A stretch of 64,000 nt of DNA from Gadus chalcogrammus (taxonomy: Eukaryota > Chordata > Actinopteri > Gadiformes > Gadidae): the NCBI RefSeq assembly GCF_026213295.1, contig NC_079423.1, positions 19,428,477-19,492,476 on the forward strand, given 5' to 3'. The stretch's first letter is position 1, and every line of letters starts with the position of its first letter. The position numbers and the translations under genes are program-made. Under the pieces are notes generated by a model. That model made no database searches, was not told where the DNA came from, and saw nothing but the letters and a program-made list of their open reading frames with translations. Positions 23,401 to 35,360 of the stretch are shown here, piece by piece.

Positions 23401-26400
23401 CTCTGAAAAGCATTTTGCGCTAATAAAAACAAGAAATGTTGATATCTCTGTCAATTTCAATGCAAACGTGTTACTAAGCTCACCAAAGGGTTATAAGGCC
23501 ATGCTCCACCATTTGGAGGTAGTTTTGAGCAAAATCAACAGTGTAAAGTCAAAAACACATTGTTGGTCAAAAAGTGATTCTTACGCTCTGAAAAGCATTT
23601 TGCGCTCACAAAAACAAGAAATGTTGATATCTCTTTCAATTTCAATGCAAACGTGTTACTAAGCTTACCAAAGGGTTGAAGGGCCAAACTCCACCATTTG
23701 CAAGTGGTCAAAAATTGATTCTAACGCTCTGAAAAGCATTTTGCGCTCATAAAAACAAGAAATGTTGATATCTCTGTCAATTTCAATGCAAACGTGTTAC
23801 TAAGCTCACCAAAGGGTTATAGGGCCATTCTCCACCATTTGGAGGTAGTTTTGAGCAAAATCAACAGTGTAAAGTCAAAAACACATTGTTGGTCAAAAAG
23901 TGATTCTTACGCTCTGAAAAGCATTTTGCGCTCACAAAAACAAGAAATGTTGATATCTCTGTCAATTTCAATGCAAACGTGTTACTAAGCTTACCAAATG
24001 GTTGAAGGGCCAAACTTACCTTTTGGAAGTGATCAAAAAGTGATTCTAACGCCCTGAAAAGCATTTTGCGCTCATAAAAACAAGAAATGTTGATATCTCT
24101 GTCAATTTCAATGCAAACGTGTTACTAAGCTCACCAAAGGGTTTTAGGGCCATACTCCACCATTTTTGGAAGTAGTTTTGAGCAAAATCAACAATGTTAA
24201 GTCAAAAACACATAGTTGGTCAAAAAGTGATTCTTACGCTCTGAAAAGCATTTTGCGCTCATAAAAACAAGAAATATTGATATTTGTCAATTTCAATGCA
24301 AACGTGTTACGAAGCTTACCAAATGGTTGAAGGGCCAAACTTAGCTTTTGGAAGTGATCAAAAAGTGATTCTAACGCTCTGAAAAGCATTTTGCGCTCAA
24401 AAAAACAAGAAATGTTGATATCTCTGTCAATTTCAATGCAAACGTGTTAGTAAGCTTACCAAAGGGTTGAAGGGCCAAACTCCACCATTTGGAAGTGATC
24501 AAAAACTGATTCTAACGCCCTGAAAAGCATTTTGCGCTCATAAAAACAAGAAATGTTGATATCTCTGTCAATTTCAATGCAAACGTGTTACTAAGCTCAC
24601 CAAAGGGTTTTAGGGCCATACTCCACCATTTTTGGAAGTAGTTTTGAGCAAAATCAACAATATTAAGTCAAAAACACATAGTTGGTCAAAAAGTGATTCT
24701 TACGCTCTGAAAAGCATTTTGCGCTCATAAAAACAAGAAATATTGATATTTGTCAATTTCAATGCAAACGTGTTACTAAGCTCACCAAAGGGTTATAGGG
24801 CCATACTCCACCATTTGGAAGTAGTTTTGAGCAAAATCGACATTGTAAAGTCAAAAACACATTGTTGGTCAAAAAGTGATTCTTGCGCTCTGAAAAGCAT
24901 TTTGCGCTCATAAAACAAGAAATGTTGATATCTCTGTCAATTTCAATGCAAACGTGTTACTAAGCTTACCAAAGGGTTGAAGGGCCAAACTCCACCATTT
25001 GCAAGTGGTCAAAAAGTGATTCTAACGCTCTGAAAAGCATTTTGCGCTAATAAAAACAAGAAATGTTGATATCTCTGTCAATTTCAATGCAAACGTGTTA
25101 CTAAGCTCACCAAAGGGTTATAAGGCCATGCTCCACCATTTGGAGGTAGTTTTGAGCAAAATCAACAGTGTAAAGTCAAAAACACATTGTTGGTCAAAAA
25201 GTGATTCTTACGCTCTGAAAAGCATTTTGCGCTCACAAAAACAAGAAATGTTGATATCTCTTTCAATTTCAATGCAAACGTGTTACTAAGCTTACCAAAG
25301 GGTTGAAGGGCCAAACTCCACCATTTGCAAGTGGTCAAAAATTGATTCTAACGCTCTGAAAAGCATTTTGCGCTCATAAAAACAAGAAATGTTGATATCT
25401 CTGTCAATTTCAATGCAAACGTGTTACTAAGCTCACCAAAGGGTTATAGGGCCATTCTCCACCATTTGGAGGTAGTTTTGAGCAAAATCAACAGTGTAAA
25501 GTCAAAAACACATTGTTGGTCAAAAAGTGATTCTTACGCTCTGAAAAGCATTTTGCGCTCACAAAAACAAGAAATGTTGATATCTCTGTCAATTTCAATG
25601 CAAACGTGTTACTAAGCTTACCAAATGGTTGAAGGGCCAAACTTACCTTTTGGAAGTGATCAAAAAGTGATTCTAACGCCCTGAAAAGCATTTTGCGCTC
25701 ATAAAAACAAGAAATGTTGATATCTCTGTCAATTTCAATGCAAACGTGTTACTAAGCTCACCAAAGGGTTTTAGGGCCATACTCCACCATTTTTGGAAGT
25801 AGTTTTGAGCAAAATCAACAATGTTAAGTCAAAAACACATAGTTGGTCAAAAAGTGATTCTTACGCTCTGAAAAGCATTTTGCGCTCATAAAAACAAGAA
25901 ATATTGATATTTGTCAATTTCAATGCAAACGTGTTACGAAGCTTACCAAATGGTTGAAGGGCCAAACTTAGCTTTTGGAAGTGATCAAAAAGTGATTCTA
26001 ACGCTCTGAAAAGCATTTTGCGCTCAAAAAAACAAGAAATGTTGATATCTCTGTCAATTTCAATGCAAACGTGTTAGTAAGCTTACCAAAGGGTTGAAGG
26101 GCCAAACTCCACCATTTGGAAGTGATCAAAAACTGATTCTAACGCCCTGAAAAGCATTTTGCGCTCATAAAAACAAGAAATGTTGATATCTCTGTCAATT
26201 TCAATGCAAACGTGTTACTAAGCTCACCAAAGGGTTTTAGGGCCATACTCCACCATTTTTGGAAGTAGTTTTGAGCAAAATCAACAATATTAAGTCAAAA
26301 ACACATAGTTGGTCAAAAAGTGATTCTTACGCTCTGAAAAGCATTTTGCGCTCATAAAAACAAGAAATATTGATATTTGTCAATTTCAATGCAAACGTGT

Positions 26401-26655
26401 TACTAAGCTCACCAAAGGGTTATAGGGCCATACTCCACCATTTGGAAGTAGTTTTGAGCAAAATCGACATTGTAAAGTCAAAAACACATTGTTGGTCAAA
26501 AAGTGATTCTTGCGCTCTGAAAAGCATTTTGCGCTCATAAAAACAAGAAATGTTGATATCTCTGTCAATTTCAATGCAAACGTGTTACTAAGCTTACCAA
26601 AGGGTTGAAGGGCAAAACTCCACCATTTGGAAGTGATCAAAAAGTGATTCTAACG
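23401..26655 (+). repeat. Tandem duplication of a 1627-bp ten-monomer block
   Basis: Monomers of 185, 141, 185, 140, 187, 138, 141, 187, 183 and 140 bp (23401-25027) are repeated from 25028. The second copy ends in a 141-bp B (26515-26655) in place of the 140-bp B. Shared rare variants include GGCCATGCTCC, CTCTTTCAATTTC, AAAATTGATTC, ACGAAGCTTACC and AACAATATTAAG. Both copies hold a 138-bp chimera (24239-24376 and 25866-26003) that starts like an A183 monomer (ATATTGATATTTG) and ends like the CAAACTTAGC B-monomer. Confidence 0.9.
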
Positions 26656-27351
26656 CTCTGAAAAGCATTTTGCGCTCATAAAAACAAGAAATGTTGATAT
26701 CTCTGTCAATTTCAATGCAAACGTGTTACTAAGCTCACCAAAGTGTTATAGGGCCATACTCCACCATTTGGAGGTAGTTTTGAGCAAAATCAACAATGTA
26801 AAGTCAAAAACACATTGTTGGTCAAAAAGTGATTCTTACGCTCTGAAATGCATTTTGCGCTCATAAAAACAAGAAATGTTGATATCTCTGTCAATTTCAA
26901 TGCAAACGTGTTACTAAGCTTACCAAATGGTTGAAGGGCAAAACTCCACCTTTTGGAAGTGAACAAAAAGTGATTCTAACGCTCTGAAAAGCATTTTACG
27001 CTCATAAAAACAAGAAATGTTGATATCTCTGTCAATTTCAATGCAAACGTGTTACTAAGCTCACCAAAGGGTTATAAGGCCATACTCCACCATTTGGAGG
27101 TAGTTTTGAGCAAAATCAACAGTGTAAAGTCAAAAACACATTGTTGGTCAAAAAGTGATTCTTACGCTCTGAAAAGCATTTTGCGCTCACAAAAACAAGA
27201 AATGTTGATATCTCTGTCAATTTCAATGCAAACGTCTTACTAAGCTCACCAAAGGGTTATAGGGCCATACTCCACCATTTGGAGGTAGTTTTGAGCAAAA
27301 TCAACAGTGTAAAGTCAAAAACACATTGTTGGTCAAAAAGTGATTCTTACG
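26656..27351 (+). repeat. Copy of 19110-19805 (A, B, A, A)
   Basis: The four monomers match the order and variants of 19110-19805 at an offset of 7546 bp, including GAAATGCATTTTG, GTGAACAAAAAG, GCATTTTACGCTC, TTATAAGGCC and ACGTCTTACTAAG. They sit directly before the regular right-family HOR units. Confidence 0.85.
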
Positions 27352-30300
27352 CTCTGAAAAGCATTTTGCGCTCATAACAACAAGAAACGTTGATATCTCT
27401 GTCAATTTCAATGCAAACGTGTTAGTAAGCTTACCAAAGGGTTGAAGGGCCAAACTCCACCATTTGGAAGTGATCAAAAAGTGATTCTAACGCCCTGAAA
27501 AGCATTTTGCGCTCATAAAAACAAGAAATGTTGATATCTCTGTCAATTTCAATGCAAACGTGTTACTAAGCTCACCAAAGGGTTATAGGGCCATACTCCA
27601 CCATTTTTGGAAGTAGTTTTGAGCAAAATCAACAATGTAAAGTCAAAAACACATAGTTGGTCAAAAAGTGATTCTTACGCTCTGAAAAGCATTTTGCGCT
27701 CATAAAAACAAGAAATATTGATATTTGTCAATTTCAATGCAAACGTGTTACTAAGCTCACCAAAGGGTTATAGGGCCATACTCCACCATTTGGAAGTAGT
27801 TTTGAGCAAAATCGACATTGTAAAGTCAAAAACACATTGTTGGTCAAAAAGTGATTCTTGCGCTCTGAATAGCATTTTGCGCTCATAAAAACAAGAAATG
27901 TTGATATCTCTGTCAATTTCAATGCAAACGTGTTACTAAGCTCACCAAAGGGTTATAGGGCCATACTCCACCATTGGAGGTAGTTTTGAGCAAAATAAAT
28001 TTAGTCAAAAACAGATTGTTGGTCAAAAAGTGATTCTTAGGCTCTGAAAAGCATTTTGCGCTCATAAAAACAAGAAATGTTGATATCTCTGTAAATTTCA
28101 ATGCCAACGTGTTACTAAGCTTACCAAATGGTTGAAGGGCCAAACTCCACCTTTTGGAAGTGATCAAAAAGTGATTCTAACGCTCTGAAAAGCATTTTGC
28201 GCTCATAAAAACAAGAAATGTTGATATCTCTGTCAATTTCAATGCAATCGTGTTACTAAGCTTACCAAAGGGTTGAAGGGTCAAACTCCACCATTTGGAA
28301 GTGATCAAAAAGTGATTCTAACGCTCTGAAAAGCAATTTGCGCTCATAAAAACAAGAAATGTTGATATCTCTGTCAATTTCAATGCAAACGTGTTACTAA
28401 GCTCAGCAAAGGGTTTTAGGGCCATACTCCACCATTTTTGGAAGTAGTTTTGAGCAAAATCAACAATGTTAAGTCAAAAACACATAGTTGGTCAAAAAGT
28501 GATTCTTACGCTCTGAAAAGCATTTTGCGCTCATAAAAACAAGAAATATTGATATTTGTCAATTTCAATGCAAACGTGTTACTAAGCTCACCAAAGGGTT
28601 ATAGGGCCATACTCCACCATTTGGAAGTAGTTTTGAGCAAAATCGACATTGTAAAGTCAAAAACACATTGTTGGTCAAAAAGTGATTCTTGCGCTCTGAA
28701 AAGCATTTTGCGCTCATAAAAACAAGAAATGTTGATATCTCTGTCAATTTCAATGCAAACGTGTTACTAAGCTTACCAAATGGTTGAAGGGCCAAACTCC
28801 ACCTTTTGGAAGTGATCAAAAAGTGATTCTAACGCTCTGAAAAGCATTTTGCGCTCATAAAAACAAGAAACGTTGATATCTCTGTCAATTTCAATGCAAA
28901 CGTGTTATTAAGCTTACCAAAGGGTTGAAGGGCCAAACTCCACCATTTGGAAGTGATCAAAAAGTGATTCTAACGCCCTGAAAAGCATTTTGCGCTCATA
29001 AAAACAAGAAATGTTGATATCTCTGTCAATTTCAATGCAAACGTGTTACTAAGCTCACCAAAGGGTTATAGGGCCATACTCCACCATTTGGAAGTAGTTT
29101 TGAGCAAAATCGACATTGTAAAGTCAAAAACACATTGTTGGTCAAAAAGTGATTCTTGCGCTCTGAATAGCATTTTGCGCTCATAAAAACAAGAAATGTT
29201 GATATCTCTGTCAATTTCAATGCAAACGTGTTACTAAGCTCACCAAAGGGTTATAGGGCCATACTCCACCATTGGAGGTAGTTTTGAGCAAAATAAATTT
29301 AGTCAAAAACAGATTGTTGGTCAAAAAGTGATTCTTAGGCTCTGAAAAGCATTTTGCGCTCATAAAAACAAGAAATGTTGATATCTCTGTAAATTTCAAT
29401 GCAAACGTGTTACTAAGCTTACCAAATGGTTGAAGGGCCAAACTCCACCTTTTGGAAGTGATCAAAAAGTGATTCTAACGCTCTGAAAAGCATTTTGCGC
29501 TCATAAAAACAAGAAATGTTGATATCTCTGTCAATTTCAATGCAAACGTGTTACTAAGCTTACCAAAGGGTTGAAGGGTCAAACTCCACCATTTGGAAGT
29601 GATCAAAAAGTGATTCTAACGCTCTGAAAAGCAATTTGCGCTCATAAAAACAAGAAATGTTGATATCTCTGTCAATTTCAATGCAAACGTGTTACTAAGC
29701 TCACCAAAGGGTTTTAGGGCCATACTCCACCATTTTTGGAAGTAGTTTTGAGCAAAATCAACAATGTTAAGTCAAAAACACATAGTTGGTCAAAAAGTGA
29801 TTCTTACGCTCTGAAAAGCATTTTGCGCTCATAAAAACAAGAAATATTGATATTTGTCAATTTCAATGCAAACGTGTTACTAAGCTCACCAAAGGGTTAT
29901 AGGGCCATACTCCACCATTTGGAAGTAGTTTTGAGCAAAATCGACATTGTAAAGTCAAAAACACATTGTTGGTCAAAAAGTGATTCTTGCGCTCTGAAAA
30001 GCATTTTGCGCTCATAAAAACAAGAAATGTTGATATCTCTGTCAATTTCAATGCAAACGTGTTACTAAGCTTACCAAATGGTTGAAGGGCCAAACTCCAC
30101 CTTTTGGAAGTGATCAAAAAGTGATTCTAACGCTCTGAAAAGCAATTTGCGCTCATAAAAACAAGAAATGTTGATATCTCTGTCAATTTCAATGCAAACG
30201 TGTTACTAAGCTCACCAAAGGGTTATAGGGCCATACTCCACCATTTGGAAGTAGTTTTGAGCAAAATCGACATTGTAAAGTCAAAAACACATTGTTGGTC

Positions 30301-33300
30301 AAAAAGTGATTCTTGCGCTCTGAAAAGCATTTTGCGCTCATAAAAACAAGAAATGTTGATATCTCTGTCAATTTCAATGCAAACGTGTTACTACGCTTAC
30401 CAATGGGTTGAAGGGCAAAACTCCACCATTTGGAAGTGATCAAAAAGTGATTCTAACGCTCTGAAAAGCATTTTGCGCTCATAAAAACAAGAAATGTTGA
30501 TATCTCTGTCAATTTCAATGCAAACGTGTTACTAAGCTCACCAAAGGGTTATAGGGCCATACTCCACCATTTGGAGGTAGTTTTGAGCAAAATAAATTTA
30601 GTCAAAAACAGATTGTTGGTCAAAAAGTGATTCTTAGGCTCTGAAAAGCATTTTGCGCCCATAAAAACAAGAAATGTTGATATCTCTGTAAATTTCAATG
30701 CAAACGTGTTACTAAGCTTACCAAATGGTTGAAGGGCCAAACTCCACCTTTTGGAAGTGATCAAAAAGTGATTCTAACGCTCTGAAAAGCATTTTGCGCT
30801 CATAAAAACAAGAAACGTTGATATCTCTGTCAATTTCAATGCAAACGTGTTAGTAAGCTCACCAAAGGGTTATAGGGCCATACTCCACCATTTGGAAGTA
30901 GTTTTGAGCAAAATCGACATTGTAAAGTCAAAAACACATTGTTGGTCAAAAAGTGATTCTTGCGCTCTGAAAAGCATTTTGCGCTCATAAAAACAAGAAA
31001 TGTTGATATCTCTGTCAATTTCAATGCAAACGTGTTACTAAGCTTACCAAATGGTTGAAGGGCCAAACTCCACCTTTTGGAAGTGATCAAAAAGTGATTC
31101 TAACGCTCTGAAAAGCAATTTGCGCTCATAAAAACAAGAAATGTTGATATCTCTGTCAATTTCAATGCAAACGTGTTACTAAGCTCACCAAAGGGTTATA
31201 GGGCCATACTCCACCATTTGGAAGTAGTTTTGAGCAAAATCGACATTGTAAAGTCAAAAACACATTGTTGGTCAAAAAGTGATTCTTGCGCTCTGAAAAG
31301 CATTTTGCGCTCATAAAAACAAGAAATGTTGATATCTCTGTCAATTTCAATGCAAACGTGTTACTACGCTTACCAATGGGTTGAAGGGCAAAACTCCACC
31401 ATTTGGAAGTGATCAAAAAGTGATTCTAACGCTCTGAAAAGCATTTTGCGCTCATAAAAACAAGAAATGTTGATATCTCTGTCAATTTCAATGCAAACGT
31501 GTTACTAAGCTCACCAAAGGGTTATAGGGCCATACTCCACCATTTGGAGGTAGTTTTGAGCAAAATAAATTTAGTCAAAAACAGATTGTTGGTCAAAAAG
31601 TGATTCTTAGGCTCTGAAAAGCATTTTGCGCCCATAAAAACAAGAAATGTTGATATCTCTGTAAATTTCAATGCAAACGTGTTACTAAGCTTACCAAATG
31701 GTTGAAGGGCCAAACTCCACCTTTTGGAAGTGATCAAAAAGTGATTCTAACGCTCTGAAAAGCATTTTGCGCTCATAAAAACAAGAAACGTTGATATCTC
31801 TGTCAATTTCAATGCAAACGTGTTAGTAAGCTTACCAAAGGGTTGAAGGGCCAAACTCCACCATTTGGAAGTGATCAAAAAGTGATTCTAACGCCCTGAA
31901 AAGCATTTTGCGCTCATAAAAACAAGAAATGTTGATATCTCTGTCAATTTCAATGCAAACGTGTTACTAAGCTCACCAAAGGGTTATAGGGCCATACTCC
32001 ACCATTTTTGGAAGTAGTTTTGAGCAAAATCAACAATGTAAAGTCAAAAACACATAGTTGGTCAAAAAGTGATTCTTACGCTCTGAAAAGCATTTTGCGC
32101 TCATAAAAACAAGAAATATTGATATTTGTCAATTTCAATGCAAACGTGTTACTAAGCTCACCAAAGGGTTATAGGGCCATACTCCACCATTTGGAAGTAG
32201 TTTTGAGCAAAATCGACATTGTAAAGTCAAAAACACATTGTTGGTCAAAAAGTGATTCTTGCGCTCTGAAAAGCATTTTGCGCTCATAAAAACAAGAAAT
32301 GTTGATATCTCTGTCAATTTCAATGCAAACGTGTTACTAAGCTCACCAAAGGGTTATAGGGCCATACTCCACCATTTGGAGGTAGTTTTGAGCAAAATAA
32401 ATTTAGTCAAAAACAGATTGTTGGTCAAAAAGTGATTCTTAGGCTCTGAAAAGCATTTTGCGCTCATAAAAACAAGAAATGTTGATATCTCTGTAAATTT
32501 CAATGCAAACGTGTTACTAAGCTTACCAAATGGTTGAAGGGCCAAACTTAGCTTTTGGAAGTGATCAAAAAGTGATTCTAACGCTCTGAAAAGCATTTTG
32601 CGCTCAAAAAAACAAGAAATGTTGATATCTCTGTCAATTTCAATGCAAACGTGTTAGTAAGCTTACCAAAGGGTTGAAGGGCCAAACTCCACCATTTGGA
32701 AGTGATCAAAAACTGATTCTAACGCCCTGAAAAGCATTTTGCGCTCATAAAAACAAGAAATGTTGATATCTCTGTCAATTTCAATGCAAACGTGTTACTA
32801 AGCTCACCAAAGGGTTTTAGGGCCATACTCCACCATTTTTGGAAGTAGTTTTGAGCAAAATCAACAATGTTAAGTCAAAAACACATAGTTGGTCAAAAAG
32901 TGATTCTTACGCTCTGAAAAGCATTTTGCGCTCATAAAAACAAGAAATATTGATATTTGTCAATTTCAATGCAAACGTGTTACTAAGCTCACCAAAGGGT
33001 TATAGGGCCATACTCCACCATTTGGAAGTAGTTTTGAGCAAAATCGACATTGTAAAGTCAAAAACACATTGTTGGTCAAAAAGTGATTCTTGCGCTCTGA
33101 AAAGCATTTTGCGCTCATAAAAACAAGAAATGTTGATATCTCTGTCAATTTCAATGCAAACGTGTTACTAAGCTTACCAAAGGGTTGAAGGGCAAAACTC
33201 CACCATTTGGAAGTGATCAAAAAGTGATTCTAACGCTCTGAAAAGCATTTTGCGCTCATAAAAACAAGAAATGTTGATATCTCTGTCAATTTCAATGCAA

Positions 33301-33556
33301 ACGTGTTACTAAGCTCACCAAAGGGTTATAGGGCCATACTCCACCATTTGGAGGTAGTTTTGAGCAAAATAAATTTAGTCAAAAACAGATTGTTGGTCAA
33401 AAAGTGATTCTTAGGCTCTGAAAAGCATTTTGCGCTCATAAAAACAAGAAATGTTGATATCTCTGTAAATTTCAATGCAAACGTGTTACTAAGCTTACCA
33501 AATGGTTGAAGGGCCAAACTCCACCTTTTGGAAGTGATCAAAAAGTGATTCTAACG
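27352..33556 (+). repeat. Right HOR unit I, 38-mer, 6205 bp
   Basis: It starts with the marked B monomer (CATAACAACAAG and GAAACG). Monomer lengths 1-38 are 141, 187, 183, 179, 141, 141, 187, 183, 141, 141, 185, 179, 141, 141, 187, 183, 141, 185, 141, 180, 141, 185, 141, 185, 141, 180, 141, 141, 187, 183, 180, 140, 141, 187, 183, 141, 180, 141, which sum to 6205. I use this as the reference numbering for the other units. Rare marks are GAATAGCATT (monomer 4), AATGCCAACG, GCAATCGTG (monomer 6) and CTCAGCAAAGG (monomer 7). Confidence 0.92.
30133..31752 (+). repeat. 973-bp six-monomer tandem duplication inside unit I
   Basis: Monomers 18-21 (A 185, B, A 180, B) recur as monomers 24-27 exactly 973 bp later, with monomers 22-23 between. 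Both copies have CTACGCTTACCAATGGG and GCGCCCATAAAAAC. Unit III has the same duplication at 38142-39761; units IV and VI have this segment once. Confidence 0.9.
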
Positions 33557-35360
33557 CTCTGAAAAGCATTTTGCGCTCATAACAACAAGAAACGTTGATA
33601 TCTCTGTCAATTTCAATGCAAACGTGTTAGTAAGCTTACCAAAGGCTTGAAGGGCCAAACTCCACCATTTGGAAGTGATCAAAAAGTGATTCTAACGCCC
33701 TGAAAAGCATTTTGCGCTCATAAAAACAAGAAATGTTGATATCTCTGTCAATTTCAATGCAAACGTGTTACTAAGCTCACCAAAGGGTTATAGGGCCATA
33801 CTCCACCATTTTTGGAAGTAGTTTTGAGCAAAATCAACAATGTAAAGTCAAAAACACATAGTTGGTCAAAAAGTGATTCTTACGCTCTGAAAAGCATTTT
33901 GCGCTCATAAAAACAAGAAATATTGATATTTGTCAATTTCAATGCAAACGTGTTACTAAGCTCACCAAAGGGTTATAGGGCCATACTCCACCATTTGGAA
34001 GTAGTTTTGAGCAAAATCGACATTGTAAAGTCAAAAACACATTGTTGGTCAAAAAGTGATTCTTGCGCTCTGAATAGCATTTTGCGCTCATAAAAACAAG
34101 AAATGTTGATATCTCTGTCAATTTCAATGCAAACGTGTTACTAAGCTCACCAAAGGGTTATAGGGCCATACTCCACCATTGGAGGTAGTTTTGAGCAAAA
34201 TAAATTTAGTCAAAAACAGATTGTTGGTCAAAAAGTGATTCTTAGGCTCTGAAAAGCATTTTGCGCTCATAAAAACAAGAAATGTTGATATCTCTGTAAA
34301 TTTCAATGCCAACGTGTTACTAAGCTTACCAAATGGTTGAAGGGCCAAACTCCACCTTTTGGAAGTGATCAAAAAGTGATTCTAACGCTCTGAAAAGCAT
34401 TTTGCGCTCATAAAAACAAGAAATGTTGATATCTCTGTCAATTTCAATGCAAACGTGTTACTAAGCTTACCAAAGGGTTGAAGGGTCAAACTCCACCATT
34501 TGGAAGTGATCAAAAAGTGATTCTAACGCTCTGAAAAGCAATTTGCGCTCATAAAAACAAGAAATGTTGATATCTCTGTCAATTTCAATGCAAACGTGTT
34601 ACTAAGCTCAGCAAAGGGTTTTAGGGCCATACTCCACCATTTTTGGAAGTAGTTTTGAGCAAAATCAACAATGTTAAGTCAAAAACACATAGTTGGTCAA
34701 AAAGTGATTCTTACGCTCTGAAAAGCATTTTGCGCTCATAAAAACAAGAAATATTGATATTTGTCAATTTCAAGGCAAACGTGTTACTAAGCTCACCAAA
34801 GGGTTATAGGGCCATACTCCACCATTTGGAAGTAGTTTTGAGCAAAATCGACATTGTAAAGTCAAAAACACATTGTTGGTCAAAAAGTGATTCTTGCGCT
34901 CTGAAAAGCATTTTGCGCTCATAAAAACAAGAAATGTTGATATCTCTGTCAATTTCAATGCAAACGTGTTACTAAGCTTACCAAAGGGTTGAAGGGCAAA
35001 ACTCCACCATTTGGAAGTGATCAAAAAGTGATTCTAACGCTCTGAAAAGCATTTTGCGCTCATAAAAACAAGAAATGTTGATATCTCTGTCAATTTCAAT
35101 GCAAACGTGTTACTAAGCTCACCAAAGTGTTATAGGGCCATACTCCACCATTTGGAGGTAGTTTTGAGCAAAATAAATTTAGTCAAAAACAGATTGTTGG
35201 TCAAAAAGTGATTCTTAGGTTCTGAAAAGCATTTTGCGCTCATAAAAACAAGAAATGTTGATATCTCTGTAAATTTCAATGTCAACGTGTTACTAAGCTT
35301 ACCAAATGGTTGAAGGGCCAAACTCCACCTTTTGGAAGTGATCAAAAAGTGATTCTGACG
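33557..35360 (+). repeat. Right HOR unit II, 11-mer, 1804 bp
   Basis: Monomer lengths are 141, 187, 183, 179, 141, 141, 187, 183, 141, 180, 141. They correspond to reference monomers 1-8 joined to 36-38, so 27 monomers (4401 bp) are missing. The join falls at the A183 to B step around 34899. Private mark CAAGGCAAACG (34772) is shared with units IV and VI but not with I or III. Confidence 0.9.
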
